Positions 27,325-37,088 are shown, counted from the stretch's first letter. The stretch: DNA of 64,000 nucleotides from JBGPGW01 sp046349515 (GCA_046349515.1 JAXMCE010000002.1:1-64000); one strand, 5' to 3'. The notes: generated by a model from the sequence alone, not told the origin. A program made the numbers and translations.

Positions 27325-28287
27325 TCACGCCGCTGCGGCCTCGTGGTCGAGGAACCAGGCATAGGCGCGCGCCAAGCCCTCGCGGAGCGGCGTCTTGGCG
27401 CGCCAGCCGAGCGCGTGGATGCGGCCCACGTCCAGGAGCTTCCGCGGCGTCCCGTCGGGCTTCGAGGCATCGAAGGCGAGCGCGCCCTTGAAGCCGACGG
27501 TCTCGGCGACGAGTTCGGCCAACTCCCGGATCGTCACGTCCTCGCCCAGGCCGACATTGATCGTGCTCTCGGCCGAATAGTGGACCATGAGGTGCACGAG
27601 CGCGTCCGCCAGGTCGTCGACATAAAGGAATTCGCGGCGCGGCCGGCCGCTGCCCCACACCTCGAGTGCCGGGGCGCCGGTCATCTTGGCGCGGTGCGCC
27701 TTCATGAGGAGCGCCGGCACGACGTGGCTCGCCCGAAGATCGAAGGTGTCGCCCGGCCCATAGAGGTTCGTCGGCATGGCCGAGATGAAGTCGGCACCGT
27801 GCTGGCGCCGGTAGGCCTGGCACATCATGAGGCCTGCGATCTTGGCGATCGCGTACCACTGGTTCGTGGGCTCGAGCGGCCCCGTGAGGAGCGCGTCTTC
27901 GACCATGGGCTGGGGCGCCAAGCGCGGATAGATGCAGGACGAGCCGAGGAAGAGCAGTTTCTTGACACCCGCCCGCCAGGCGGCGTGGATGACGTTCGTC
28001 TCGATCGCGAGGTTGTCGTAGAGGAAATCGGCCGGGCGCGAGTCGTTCGCGAGGATGCCGCCGACCGTGGCCGCCGCGAGGAACACGGCGTCCGGCTTGG
28101 CCTTGGCGAACCAATCCTCGACCTCGGCCTGGCGCCTCAGATCAACCGAATCGCGCCCGACCGTCACGACTTCGCATTTCTCGCGCGCGAGCCGCCTCGC
28201 GACGGCGGAGCCGACCATGCCGCGGTGGCCCGCGACGAAGATGCGCCGCCCTTCGAGCGTGAACGCGCCCTCAGACGTGCCGCTCAT
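27325..28287 (-). CDS. fcl: GDP-L-fucose synthase
   Basis: A 320-residue NADP-dependent epimerase/reductase that converts GDP-4-keto-6-deoxymannose to GDP-L-fucose. Short-chain dehydrogenase features: nucleotide loop GHRGMVGSA (20-28), GSSCIYP and the catalytic YxxxK in WYAIAKIAG. It overlaps the upstream gmd gene by 17 bases, so the two are co-translated and form a complete two-step pathway from GDP-mannose. The fucose presumably goes to surface polysaccharide, though no fucosyltransferase is visible nearby. Confidence 0.95.
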   Translation of the reverse strand: MSGTSEGAFTLEGRRIFVAGHRGMVGSAVARRLAREKCEVVTVGRDSVDLRRQAEVEDWFAKAKPDAVFLAAATVGGILANDSRPADFLYDNLAIETNVIHAAWRAGVKKLLFLGSSCIYPRLAPQPMVEDALLTGPLEPTNQWYAIAKIAGLMMCQAYRRQHGADFISAMPTNLYGPGDTFDLRASHVVPALLMKAHRAKMTGAPALEVWGSGRPRREFLYVDDLADALVHLMVHYSAESTINVGLGEDVTIRELAELVAETVGFKGALAFDASKPDGTPRKLLDVGRIHALGWRAKTPLREGLARAYAWFLDHEAAAA

Positions 28288-29341
28288 GGCGCACGCCTTC
28301 CTGCCGGATCACCTCGAGATCCGATTCGACCATCTCCTTGACCAGCGCCTCGAACGAGGTGCGGTGGCGCCAGCCGAGCTTCCGGCGCGCCTTGCTCGAA
28401 TCACCGCGCAGGAGATCGACCTCGGTCGGGCGGAAGTAGCGCGCATCGATCGCGACGAGGGTCTTGCCCGTCGCCCGGTCGATCCCGCGTTCCTTGATGC
28501 CCTTGCCCTTCCATTCGATCGTGCGCCCGACATGGGCGAAGGCGCGCTCGACGAACTCGCGCACCGTGTGGCTCTCCCCCGTCGCCAGCACGTAATCATC
28601 GGGCTTCGGCTGCTGCAGCATGAGCCACATGCCCTCGACGAAGTCGCGCGCATGGCCCCAATCGCGCTCGGCATCGAGGTTGCCCAAATAGAGCCGGTCC
28701 TGGAGGCCCAGCTCGATCGCGGCGACGGCGCGCGTGATCTTGCGCGTGACGAACGTCTCACCCCGCGTCGGCCCCTCGTGGTTGAAGAGGATGCCGTTCG
28801 AGGCGTGCATGCCGTAGGCCTCACGGTAGTTCACCGTGATCCAATAGGCGTAGAGCTTCGCCGCCGCGTAGGGGCTGCGCGGCATGAACGGCGTCGTCTC
28901 GCGCTGCGGCGCCTCTGTCGCGTTGCCGTAGAGCTCCGAGGTGGAGGCCTGGTAGAAGCGCACCGATTTCGTCAGGCCGAGGATCCGGATCGCCTCGAGA
29001 AGGCGCAAGGTGCCGAGCGCGTCGGCGTTGGCCGTGTATTCAGGGGTCTCGAAGCTCACGCGCACATGGCTTTGCGCGGCGAGATTGTAGATCTCGGTCG
29101 GCTGGGCCTCCTGGACGAGGCGGATGAGGTTCGTCGCGTCGGTGAGGTCGCCATAATGAAGGAAGAACCGTACGCGCTCCTCGTGCGGGTCGGCATAGAG
29201 ATGATCGACGCGGGCGGTGTTGAAGGACGAGGAGCGCCGCTTCACGCCGTGGACCACGTAACCCTTGTCGAGGAGAAGTTGCGAAAGATACGCCCCGTCC
29301 TGCCCGGTGACGCCCGTGATGAGTGCAACCTTCTTCGCCAT
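28271..29341 (-). CDS. gmd: GDP-mannose 4,6-dehydratase
   Basis: A 356-residue extended short-chain dehydrogenase that dehydrates GDP-D-mannose to GDP-4-keto-6-deoxy-D-mannose. GVTGQDGAYLSQLLLDKGY is the family N-terminus with the cofactor loop, QASTSELYG and the catalytic YAAAKLYAYW follow, and NHEGPTRGETFVTRKITRA is the signature. First gene of the gmd-fcl pair. In one position NHESP is usual; here NHEGP is seen, a mild variation. Confidence 0.96.
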   Translation of the reverse strand: MAKKVALITGVTGQDGAYLSQLLLDKGYVVHGVKRRSSSFNTARVDHLYADPHEERVRFFLHYGDLTDATNLIRLVQEAQPTEIYNLAAQSHVRVSFETPEYTANADALGTLRLLEAIRILGLTKSVRFYQASTSELYGNATEAPQRETTPFMPRSPYAAAKLYAYWITVNYREAYGMHASNGILFNHEGPTRGETFVTRKITRAVAAIELGLQDRLYLGNLDAERDWGHARDFVEGMWLMLQQPKPDDYVLATGESHTVREFVERAFAHVGRTIEWKGKGIKERGIDRATGKTLVAIDARYFRPTEVDLLRGDSSKARRKLGWRHRTSFEALVKEMVESDLEVIRQEGVRHERHV

Positions 29342-29401
29342 GCCTGCCGATCAGCTCCGCGCCTTTGGTCGATCGCCCGGCACCGACGCGCCTTGCGAGC
29401 C

Positions 29402-29428
29402 TTAACACCCTGTGAAGGCGTGTATACT
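29402..29428 (+). promoter_or_regulatory. candidate promoter of the ParB-like gene
   Basis: TTAACA (29402-29407) and TATACT (29423-29428) resemble sigma-70 elements, but the 15-bp spacing is short, so only the -10 box is persuasive. It lies in the 158-bp divergent gap between gmd and the ParB-like gene, about 70 bp before the chosen start. Confidence 0.35.
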
Positions 29429-29499
29429 ATGGCCGAGCGACATCGCCCGGTAGCGCAAAAAGCCGCCGGAGGCGGTGCCATAGGAACGTGAGGTGCGCC

Positions 29500-30492
29500 G
29501 TGTCCGAACAGCCGATCGAAGCGGACAGGTTGGAACAAAAGGCCGAAGACGCGGCGCGCGCGGCGGCCGAGGCCTCCGGCCTGCCCATGGCCGCCTGGCT
29601 CAGCGATGCGATCCGGCGGAGCACCGAAGGCGTGCAAGGGGACGCCCCGTCGGGCGAAGCGGCCGCCGTCGAAGTGCCGCACGCCGCTGCCGAGGCGCCG
29701 CCCGCCGCACCGGACGAGAGCGCCCGCGCCCAGCCCATCGCCGTCGGCGCTCTCACGCCCGGGCGCTTTCAGATGCGGCAAAACGCCGAGGCCTTCAACA
29801 GCGAGGCGCTCCTCCAGTCCGTCCGGACTCACGGCATCCTTCAGCCCATTCTTGCGCGCCGCCGCGCCGATGATCCCGAACGCTACGAGATCATCGCGGG
29901 CGAGCGGCGCTGGCGGGCCGCCAACCGGCTGGGCCTTGGTACCGTGCCCGCGATCGTGCTCGAGGTCGACGACGGCGAGGCGATGGCGATCGCGCTCGCG
30001 GAAAACCTCCAGCGCGAGGATCTGAACCCGTTCGAAGAGGCCGAAGGCTACCGGCGTCTTCTCGACGACTACGCCCGCACGCAGGACGACGTGGCGACGA
30101 TCGCAGGCAAGAGCCGCAGCCACGTCGCGAACACGCTGAGGCTCCTCAAACTTCCAGACACCGTGAAGTCTCTTGTCATCGACGGCCGGCTGTCGGCGGG
30201 ACATGCGCGTGCGCTCGTCAATGCGGAAGACCCGGCGGCCGCGGCGACCCAGGTCGTCAATCTCGGCCTCACCGTCCGCCAGACCGAGGAGCTGGTTCAG
30301 GGCGGCGACAACGCGATGCGTCCGCCTCGCGACCCCGAGATCAGATCCGTCGAGAAAGAGCTGTCCAAGTATTTCGGCCATCGCTGCCGGCTCAACATCC
30401 GGGGCGACCGCGGTATGTTGAGCATCCGTTTCGAGGGCGCCGACGGTCTCCGCGCGATCGTTCGGCGTTTGCGCAGCGTCACCAAGGATTGA
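29500..30492 (+). CDS. ParB/Srx-fold DNA-binding protein (orphan ParB-like)
   Basis: A 330-residue ParB-family protein. Residues about 80-170 are the ParB N-terminal nucleotide-binding domain, with GERRWRAANRLG and AENLQREDLNPFEEAEGYRRL; an HTH follows (DVATIAGKSRSHVANTLRLLKLP), then a C-terminal dimerisation part. No parA is adjacent, so it is not an ordinary par operon. The first about 40 residues (AARAAAEASGLPMAAWLSDAI) resemble the start of the next gene's product, a motif also seen in PodJ-like polar proteins. Start chosen at GTG 29500 behind AGGTG; GTG 29488 is possible. Confidence 0.85.
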   Translation: MSEQPIEADRLEQKAEDAARAAAEASGLPMAAWLSDAIRRSTEGVQGDAPSGEAAAVEVPHAAAEAPPAAPDESARAQPIAVGALTPGRFQMRQNAEAFNSEALLQSVRTHGILQPILARRRADDPERYEIIAGERRWRAANRLGLGTVPAIVLEVDDGEAMAIALAENLQREDLNPFEEAEGYRRLLDDYARTQDDVATIAGKSRSHVANTLRLLKLPDTVKSLVIDGRLSAGHARALVNAEDPAAAATQVVNLGLTVRQTEELVQGGDNAMRPPRDPEIRSVEKELSKYFGHRCRLNIRGDRGMLSIRFEGADGLRAIVRRLRSVTKD

Positions 30493-30506
30493 CGACCTGA
30501 TGGGAC

Positions 30507-32648
30507 ATGCCGGCACCGGCGCCGTTTAATCTCGAGGACCTCGATCCGGACGCCCGCGCCATGGCCGAGGCGGCGGCCAAGGCTGCCGGCCTCAGCCCCG
30601 GCGAGTGGATCAGCCGCTTCGTTCTCGCGCGCACGGCGGCGGGCACGCAGCCGGCGGCACCACCGCCTCCGCCCGCAGCGGAGCCTCCGCCCCCACCATC
30701 CGTCGAGGCACCGGACAACCTCGAAGCCTTGCCGCGCATAGCCACGACCGAAGATCCGCTTGTCGCCGGAGAAGAGGCCGAGCCCGCACATGAGCCGGTC
30801 GATGTCGAGCAACCTGCGGCATTCCTTGAACGGGATCCTGAGCCTGTGCCGTCCGGCGCGCCGCCCATGATCGAGCCACCGCCGAGAGACGAAGTGCCGG
30901 CGCCCATCCACACCCATGCGGCGTTGAGCGTCGTCCTCGCGCGGGGAACCAATGCCACGCTTTCCGTCGGGGCCGATTCGACAACGGTGAGCCTCCCGTC
31001 CGTGCCATCGCCACGGGCGCCGGACGCCGCGATCGAAGCCGTGCCCGAGGTATCCGGTCTCACGGAAGGCTTGGCCGCCGCCGCGCAAGCCGCACCAGCC
31101 GTGCCGTTGACAGAGGAAGCACGCGAACCGCCTCCAGCACCGCAGCAGCCAGACCTCGAGAGCGACGGGCAGGCGCCGCACGAGGCGCCCGTACACGAAT
31201 CACAGGGCGAGGACTCGCGGTCTTGGGCGGAGATTGCAGCACCGGCTTCGTCATCAATTCCGCGTCACGCCGTGGAGCCAGACTCCGCCCCATTGCCACA
31301 TCCATTGCCGGGAGACGAGCGCACGGGAGACGACGCTCTCGCGCGATCGGATGCGCCGATCCCTCCTGCAGAGGGGGGAGCCGCGGAACTCTCCCAAGCA
31401 CTGTCGACCGCCGGCTGGACATTCAGCGCCGACAAAGCCCAACCGACCGGCGACGTCTTGGTGCTGCAACCGGAAGACGAGGCGGACGAACCATCCCATG
31501 CCCCGCCGCCGGACGACCACACGGCCAAGGCAGCGGACGATCAAGCGGAGACCGACGTCCTCACCCTCGGATCCGAGGACGAAGCGCCGTCCCCTGAACC
31601 CAACGGGCGGCTCCCCTTGGCGGAGCCGACGATCACAGCCGAGCACACCGCTGATTCGCCGAAGGAGGTTGCGTCCGCATCGAGCGCCATGGCCGCCCCC
31701 GACGCGCCGCCCGCGGCGGCGAACGTGAGCGAGCCGAAGCCCGATCTCAGCCATCTCTTCGTCGAGACGGGCGGAAGCGAGACGGAGACGCCCGGCTCCA
31801 ACCGACTGACCGTCATCCTCAGTTGCATCCTTCTGGTACTCGTCACCTTGGGGGCCTGGTTTTATCTCTCGCCCTCTTTCGATTTCGGGACCGAATCCCC
31901 GCCCAAGCTGCCGCCGCAACAGTCCGTCCTCAAATCGCCCGGCAGCGCGGAATCGGCCCCTGCCGGCGATGCGCCTGCGGCCCACTCCGAGATCGAAACG
32001 TCGCCAGTGCCATCGCCCAACGCGCCAACGGAATCGAACGACGGCGCACAAACGCTCTCCGCGCTCAAAGAGGCGGCGGATGCCGGCAACGGCCCAGCGC
32101 AGCATGATCTCGCCGTCCGGTATGTCCGGGGCGACGGCGTCAACCAGGACTATCAGGAGGCCGCGCGCTGGTTCCGCGCGGCTGCCCTCCAGGGCATCAG
32201 CAACGCGCAATACAATTTGGGCGTGCTCACCGAACGCGGCTTGGGCGTCGACCGAAACCTGCCCATGGCCTTGCTCTGGTATTTGGCTGCCGCGGGCAAG
32301 GGGCACAGCGCCGCCGAGTACAACGTTGGCCTCGTCTATGCCGAAGGCAAAGGCGTCGAGGCGGACCAGGCCGAGGCCATGCGGTGGTTCAGGCGCTCGG
32401 CCGAACGCGGTTTCGCCAAGGCCCAGTACAATCTCGGCGTCATGTATGAACGAACCGGCGGCGACGGAGCCTCGCTCATCGAGGCCTACCGTTGGTATCG
32501 CCTCGCCTCGGCCGGGGGCGAGGGTGCGGCGGACGCACGACTCGCCGAGATCAAGACGCGGCTCGGCCGCGCCGATGTCGACAAGGCCGAGGAGCTTGCG
32601 CGCCAACCGCTCAACCCGCCGCCGGTGACGGAGCAGAAGAAGCCGTAA
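30507..32648 (+). CDS. Sel1-repeat membrane protein, PodJ-like layout
   Basis: A 713-residue protein. The N-terminus (ARAMAEAAAKAAGLSPGEWI) matches the short helical motif found in PodJ-type localisation factors and in the upstream ParB-like protein. Then come a long Pro/Glu-rich disordered stretch (about 50-425), one membrane helix (LTVILSCILLVLVTLGAWFY, about 432-451) and three or four Sel1 repeats (about 515-680, e.g. AQYNLGVLTERGLGVDRNLP), which should lie in the periplasm. PodJ proteins of alphaproteobacteria organise one cell pole. The 14-bp gap after the ParB-like gene indicates co-transcription. A polar role is inference. Confidence 0.8.
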   Translation: MPAPAPFNLEDLDPDARAMAEAAAKAAGLSPGEWISRFVLARTAAGTQPAAPPPPPAAEPPPPPSVEAPDNLEALPRIATTEDPLVAGEEAEPAHEPVDVEQPAAFLERDPEPVPSGAPPMIEPPPRDEVPAPIHTHAALSVVLARGTNATLSVGADSTTVSLPSVPSPRAPDAAIEAVPEVSGLTEGLAAAAQAAPAVPLTEEAREPPPAPQQPDLESDGQAPHEAPVHESQGEDSRSWAEIAAPASSSIPRHAVEPDSAPLPHPLPGDERTGDDALARSDAPIPPAEGGAAELSQALSTAGWTFSADKAQPTGDVLVLQPEDEADEPSHAPPPDDHTAKAADDQAETDVLTLGSEDEAPSPEPNGRLPLAEPTITAEHTADSPKEVASASSAMAAPDAPPAAANVSEPKPDLSHLFVETGGSETETPGSNRLTVILSCILLVLVTLGAWFYLSPSFDFGTESPPKLPPQQSVLKSPGSAESAPAGDAPAAHSEIETSPVPSPNAPTESNDGAQTLSALKEAADAGNGPAQHDLAVRYVRGDGVNQDYQEAARWFRAAALQGISNAQYNLGVLTERGLGVDRNLPMALLWYLAAAGKGHSAAEYNVGLVYAEGKGVEADQAEAMRWFRRSAERGFAKAQYNLGVMYERTGGDGASLIEAYRWYRLASAGGEGAADARLAEIKTRLGRADVDKAEELARQPLNPPPVTEQKKP

Positions 32649-32700
32649 CGACGAGCGCGGTTCCGACGCGTCGCCTCAACCGATCAAACGTGACCCGTGA

Positions 32701-33615
32701 TCAGCGCCCCTCGCCTCGGATGTCGGTGAGGAGCGGTGCCGCCTCGATCCACCAACCGGAGTGATCCGATTTCGCGGCTACGGCCGCCGCTTGCGCCTCG
32801 TCCATCGTCGCGAAAAGGCCGAAGCAGGTGGCGCCGCTTCCCGACATCCGCGCGAGAAGACAGCCGTCCGTCCTGCCGATCGCCGCGATGATCGCTGCGA
32901 TCTCGGGCATCCGGTCGGACGCGGCGGCGGTGAGGTCGTTGCGCCGTTCCCGGAGAATGGATGCCAGCGCCTTCGCATCGCGCGGCGATTCTGAGAACCG
33001 TCCGGGCGCCGAATAGTCTCCGCGCCGCAAGGCGAACACCGCGTTCGTCGGCAGCGGCCGGAGCGGATTGACCAGAAGGACCGCGGCCGGCGGCAACGCA
33101 GGGGCCGCCACGATCTCTTCCCCGATTCCGCCGACGAAGGCAGCGCGCGCGAACCCGCACACGGGCACGTCCGCGCCAAGCTCGAGGGCCAAGGCGTCCA
33201 TCACCGCCTGCGGCAGATCGATCGCCCACAGGCGGCGCAGGAGGCGCAGCACGGCAGCAGCATCGGACGACCCGCCGCCGATTCCGGCCGCGACGGGCAG
33301 CCGCTTGGTCAGGCGGATCGCGGCCTTGGCGTCGATCCCGGCGGCCGATGCGAGACGGCGGGCCGCGCGCATGACGATGTTGTCCGTTGCCGACTCGGCA
33401 CCGAGCGCCGATGCGAAGGGTCCGTCGATCTCAAGCGCGAGATCGCGCGAAGGCGCGACCTCGACCGTATCCGCAATGCCGGCGAAAGCCACGAGGCTGT
33501 CGAGGAGATGGTAGCCGTCCGCGCGGCGGCCGGTGACGTGGAGATAGAGATTGAGCTTGGCCGGCGCCGAAGCGCGGAGCACGCCGCTCGTCATCCGATC
33601 CGCGTTCGATGTCAC
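32701..33615 (-). CDS. ispE: 4-diphosphocytidyl-2-C-methyl-D-erythritol kinase
   Basis: A 304-residue GHMP-family kinase phosphorylating CDP-methylerythritol in the non-mevalonate isoprenoid pathway. Family motifs: APAKLNLYLHVTGRRADGYH, the ATP loop PVAAGIGGGSSDAAA and the C-terminal MSGSGATCFG. The GTG at 33615 overlaps the TPR gene stop by four bases (GTGA) and is taken as start; an ATG at 33594 would shorten it by seven residues. Placement behind a TPR gene is common in alphaproteobacteria. Confidence 0.95.
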   Translation of the reverse strand: MTSNADRMTSGVLRASAPAKLNLYLHVTGRRADGYHLLDSLVAFAGIADTVEVAPSRDLALEIDGPFASALGAESATDNIVMRAARRLASAAGIDAKAAIRLTKRLPVAAGIGGGSSDAAAVLRLLRRLWAIDLPQAVMDALALELGADVPVCGFARAAFVGGIGEEIVAAPALPPAAVLLVNPLRPLPTNAVFALRRGDYSAPGRFSESPRDAKALASILRERRNDLTAAASDRMPEIAAIIAAIGRTDGCLLARMSGSGATCFGLFATMDEAQAAAVAAKSDHSGWWIEAAPLLTDIRGEGR

Positions 33616-35369
33616 CCGCTCTTCGCGGATGCGCCGGACGTCAATCCGTGATCGAGCTTTTCCTTGATCGAGGTGACGAGCTCGGGGGTCGCGTCGAGCG
33701 TGAGGGCCCGGCGCCACTGGGCCTGCGCCTCGATCTTGCGGCCGATCTGCCAATAGGCATCGCCCAGGTGATCGTTGATGACCGGGTCGACCGGCCGCAG
33801 CTCGACCGCGCGCTCGAGTTGGGTGACGGCCTCCTCGAAGGCCCCCGTCCGGTAATAGAACCATCCGAGGCTGTCGACGATGTACCCGTCATCGGGACGC
33901 AGCTCGACGGCCCGCTTGATCATCTCGCGCGCCTTGTCGAGATTCACGCCCTGGTCGATCCACATATAGGCGAGGTAGTTGAGAATGAACGGCTGCTCGG
34001 GCCGAAGCTCGAGGGCTCGCAGCAGGTCGACCTCGGCCCGGTCGTACTGGTGCACGCGCTCGAGCGCCATGCCGCGCGCATAGTAAAGCGCCCAGTTGAC
34101 CTGCCCCGCCGCCTTGGCGCGCTCGAAGGCCCGATCATAGGCCTCGATCGCCTCCTGGTAGCGCTCATGCTCGCGCAAGAGATTGCCGAGGCGATAAAGA
34201 GCTTCGTAGCCGTCGGGCCGTTCCTTGGCCATGGTGCGCAAATGCGCGAGCGCCTCATCCAGGCGCTTCAGATCGTTGAGATCGCTCGCGATCCGAAGCT
34301 GGGCTTCCCAGTAGAAGGGCGAGGACGTCGGGACTTGGCGATAGAGTGCCATCGCCTCGTCGTAATGCTTCAGCGATTCGAGCGTCTCGGCGACGAACAT
34401 GCCGTCGACCGGAAACTCCGGCTTCGCGTAAAGCGCGAGCCGCCCGAAGAGCAGAGCCATCACCGCCTCGCTCTGCCGGAAGACTCCGCTTCCGATATCG
34501 AAGAAGGCCTCGGCGATTCCATCGCGCCCGTTCGCAACCAGACGTTCGTAAGGAGTCGGCGATTCGAGCCGGGTGAGGAGAGACTGAATCAGCAAGGATT
34601 CGGGATTCTCGGCAAGGAGCGGCTTCAACGCGTCCCGCGCGGCTTGCGGATTGCCATTGCGCTGCTCGAAGGTGGCCAGAGCCTCGACGAACCGGAAGGG
34701 CGGGTGCTGGCCCCCGCCCACCGCGGCCATATAGCTGTCCCGCGCCTCGTTGGTGCGACCGGCAATGTCGTAAATGAAGCCGGCATGCAAGCGTTCGATC
34801 GGACGGGCCGGACGATTCTCCCCGAGCGGTTTCAAGGCCGCCAAGGCGGCGTCCGGTCCGCCATCCTCGAAACGCAGCCACGCGAGAAGCAGGGGACCCA
34901 TGAGGCCGCCGATTCCGTCTTTCGGCAGCGCCTCGGCGCGCGCGATGCCCGCCTTGAAATTACCCGTGTGCGCCGCATCGGCGATCAGGACAAAGCTCGC
35001 GATGATCTCCGACTTGTCCAACTCGGCCGCAATCGGCACGGCTTCGCCGATCCGGCCCGCGCTCGCAAGCAGCAGGACCGCGCGCCGCTTGAGCTCGAGA
35101 TTGCCCGGATCGAACTTGAGGGCCTCCATGATGAAATCAGCGGCGCCGCTCAGGTCGTTCAGCGACTCGGCGTGTCGAGCGGCAAGAAAAGCGCCCGAGG
35201 AGGTCGTGAGATCGTAAGTGGCGCCCGTGAGGCTTGGCGCCGCGCGCGCGGAGCCGTCGTCGGTCCCGCTGAGGTCGACGACGGGCCCGCCGGCCACGAG
35301 GAGCGCCGCGATGACAATGCCCGTGCGAGCGACCGTTTTCACGTTCTGGCCGTTGAAGATCTTCAGCAT
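33612..35369 (-). CDS. TPR-repeat protein, exported or lipid-facing
   Basis: A 585-residue protein starting at ATG 35369 with a signal-like N-terminus (TVARTGIVIAALLVAGG, cleavage near ARAAP). At least eight tetratricopeptide repeats follow, most regular in the C-terminal half (LGNLLREHERYQEAIEAYDR, then LDKAREMIKRAVELRPDDGY). TPRs bind partner proteins; this type is often periplasmic and of unassigned role. A TTG at 35396 could extend it by nine residues. Upstream of and overlapping ispE. Confidence 0.85.
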   Translation of the reverse strand: MLKIFNGQNVKTVARTGIVIAALLVAGGPVVDLSGTDDGSARAAPSLTGATYDLTTSSGAFLAARHAESLNDLSGAADFIMEALKFDPGNLELKRRAVLLLASAGRIGEAVPIAAELDKSEIIASFVLIADAAHTGNFKAGIARAEALPKDGIGGLMGPLLLAWLRFEDGGPDAALAALKPLGENRPARPIERLHAGFIYDIAGRTNEARDSYMAAVGGGQHPPFRFVEALATFEQRNGNPQAARDALKPLLAENPESLLIQSLLTRLESPTPYERLVANGRDGIAEAFFDIGSGVFRQSEAVMALLFGRLALYAKPEFPVDGMFVAETLESLKHYDEAMALYRQVPTSSPFYWEAQLRIASDLNDLKRLDEALAHLRTMAKERPDGYEALYRLGNLLREHERYQEAIEAYDRAFERAKAAGQVNWALYYARGMALERVHQYDRAEVDLLRALELRPEQPFILNYLAYMWIDQGVNLDKAREMIKRAVELRPDDGYIVDSLGWFYYRTGAFEEAVTQLERAVELRPVDPVINDHLGDAYWQIGRKIEAQAQWRRALTLDATPELVTSIKEKLDHGLTSGASAKSG

Positions 35370-35462
35370 CTCTCGAACGACTGGCCTAAAGAACAACGAT
35401 TCTATCGGACGGCCGTGGGCGGCGCCACGGCTTTACCCTGGCGTCGCCCCGGCAGGCTCCGC

Positions 35463-37088
35463 TCACATATTCGGATAGTTCGGTCCTCCGCCGCCTTCGG
35501 GCGTGACCCAGGTGATGTTCTGCCGCGGATCCTTGATATCGCATGTCTTGCAGTGGACGCAGTTCTGCGCGTTGATTTGCAACCTCGGGTTCCCGTCGTC
35601 CCGCACGATCTCGTAGACACCCGCTGGGCAGTACCGCTGCTCAGGCGAATCGTATTCCTTCAGGTTGACTTCGATCGCCACGGACGGGTCGCGCAATCGA
35701 AGATGGGCCGGCTGATTCTCCTCGTGGTTGGTGTTCGAGAGGTAAACGGAGGAGAGCTTGTCGAACGAAACCACGCCATCGGGCTTGGGATAATCGATCT
35801 TCCGGGACGCGGCGGCCGGTTTCAGCGATTCGTTATCCTTATGGTGGTGGAGCGTCCAGGGGGCGCGCCCTCTCAATAGGTAGGTATCCAGGGCCGAGTA
35901 GCCAAGCCCCGCCCACATTCCCCAGCGAAACGCCGGGCGGATGTTTCGCACCCGGTGGAGTTCGCCCCAAATCCAAGACGCCTTGAGGCTCGCGGGATAG
36001 TCCTCGATCGCCGCGTCGGAGGAGCGCTCGAGCGCCTTGAAGACAGCCTCCCCCGCCAGCATGCCCGACTTCATGGCGTTGTGGCTGCCCTTGATCTTGG
36101 GAACGTTGACGAAGCCGGCGGCACAGCCGATGAGGGCGCCGCCCGCGAAGGTCAGTTTCGGAATCGACTGGAATCCGCCCTCGTTGATCGCACGAGCGCC
36201 GTAGGCGATGCGGCGTCCTCCTTCGAAGGTCGGACGGATGGCGGGATGGGTCTTGAAGCGCTGGAATTCATCGAACGGCGACAGGTAGGGGTTGTCGTAG
36301 TCGAGCCCGATCACGAAGCCGACGGCAACCTGATTCCCCTCCAGGTGATAGAGAAACGAACCGCCATAGGTGCCGCTGCCCATGGGCCAGCCGACCGTAT
36401 GGACGACGCGCCCCTCATGGTGCTTCGAGGGTTCGACCTCCCAAAGCTCCTTGATGCCGATGCCGTAGGTCTGGGGGTCGACGCCATCGCGAAGGCCGAA
36501 GCGCTCGACGAGCGTCTTGGTGAGCGAGCCGCGGCAGCCCTCGGCGAACAGCGTCCATTTCGCGCGAAGCTCGATCCCGGGTTGGTGATTGGCGGTCGGC
36601 TGTCCGTCCTTGCCGATGCCCATGTCACCCGTGGCCACGCCCGCGACGCGTCCCGCCTCGTCGTAGAGGACTTCGGCCGCGGCAAAGCCCGGGTAGATTT
36701 CGACGCCCAGCTGCTCTGCCTGCTGGCCAAGCCAACGGCAGAGGCTGCCGAGGCTGATGATGTAGTTGCCATGATTGTGCATCTGCGGCGGGGTCGGCAG
36801 GCGGATCGCGCGCGTCGCGGTGAGAAACAGGAAGCGGTCGTCAACGGCCGGCGTGTTGAGGGGCGCGCCGCGTTCCTTCCAATCGGGGAACAGTTCCGCA
36901 AGCGCCCGTGGCTCGAAGACCGCGCCGGACAGGATGTGGGCGCCGACCTCCGATCCCTTCTCGAGGACGCAGACGCTCGTCTCACGGCCGGCTGCCGCGG
37001 CAAGCTGCTTCAGTCGGATCGCAGCGGCGAGCCCGCTCGGCCCCGCGCCAACGATGACGACATCGAATTCCATCACGTCCCGAGCCAT
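35463..37088 (-). CDS. electron transfer flavoprotein-ubiquinone oxidoreductase
   Basis: A 541-residue membrane-associated flavoprotein that moves electrons from reduced ETF to ubiquinone. FAD loop VGAGPSGLAAA (13-23), DMGIGKDGQP, the ubiquinone-facing region (GGSFLYHLEGNQVAVGFV), then a C-terminal 4Fe-4S domain with YCPAGVYE and NCVHCKTCDIKDP. Acyl-CoA, dimethylglycine and sarcosine dehydrogenases feed ETF, so it may serve the dehydrogenase at 24.6 kb; no ETF genes are in the window. Complete, normal length. Confidence 0.96.
   Translation of the reverse strand: MARDVMEFDVVIVGAGPSGLAAAIRLKQLAAAAGRETSVCVLEKGSEVGAHILSGAVFEPRALAELFPDWKERGAPLNTPAVDDRFLFLTATRAIRLPTPPQMHNHGNYIISLGSLCRWLGQQAEQLGVEIYPGFAAAEVLYDEAGRVAGVATGDMGIGKDGQPTANHQPGIELRAKWTLFAEGCRGSLTKTLVERFGLRDGVDPQTYGIGIKELWEVEPSKHHEGRVVHTVGWPMGSGTYGGSFLYHLEGNQVAVGFVIGLDYDNPYLSPFDEFQRFKTHPAIRPTFEGGRRIAYGARAINEGGFQSIPKLTFAGGALIGCAAGFVNVPKIKGSHNAMKSGMLAGEAVFKALERSSDAAIEDYPASLKASWIWGELHRVRNIRPAFRWGMWAGLGYSALDTYLLRGRAPWTLHHHKDNESLKPAAASRKIDYPKPDGVVSFDKLSSVYLSNTNHEENQPAHLRLRDPSVAIEVNLKEYDSPEQRYCPAGVYEIVRDDGNPRLQINAQNCVHCKTCDIKDPRQNITWVTPEGGGGPNYPNM

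Noticed and set aside
29500..30492. Chromosomal parB of the main partition system
   Set aside because: parA and gidB are absent, and the N-terminal extension is unusual. Called an orphan ParB-like protein.
33609..35879. Long plus-strand frame antisense to the TPR gene
   Set aside because: Shadow of the TPR and ETF-QO genes; no start signal or domain.
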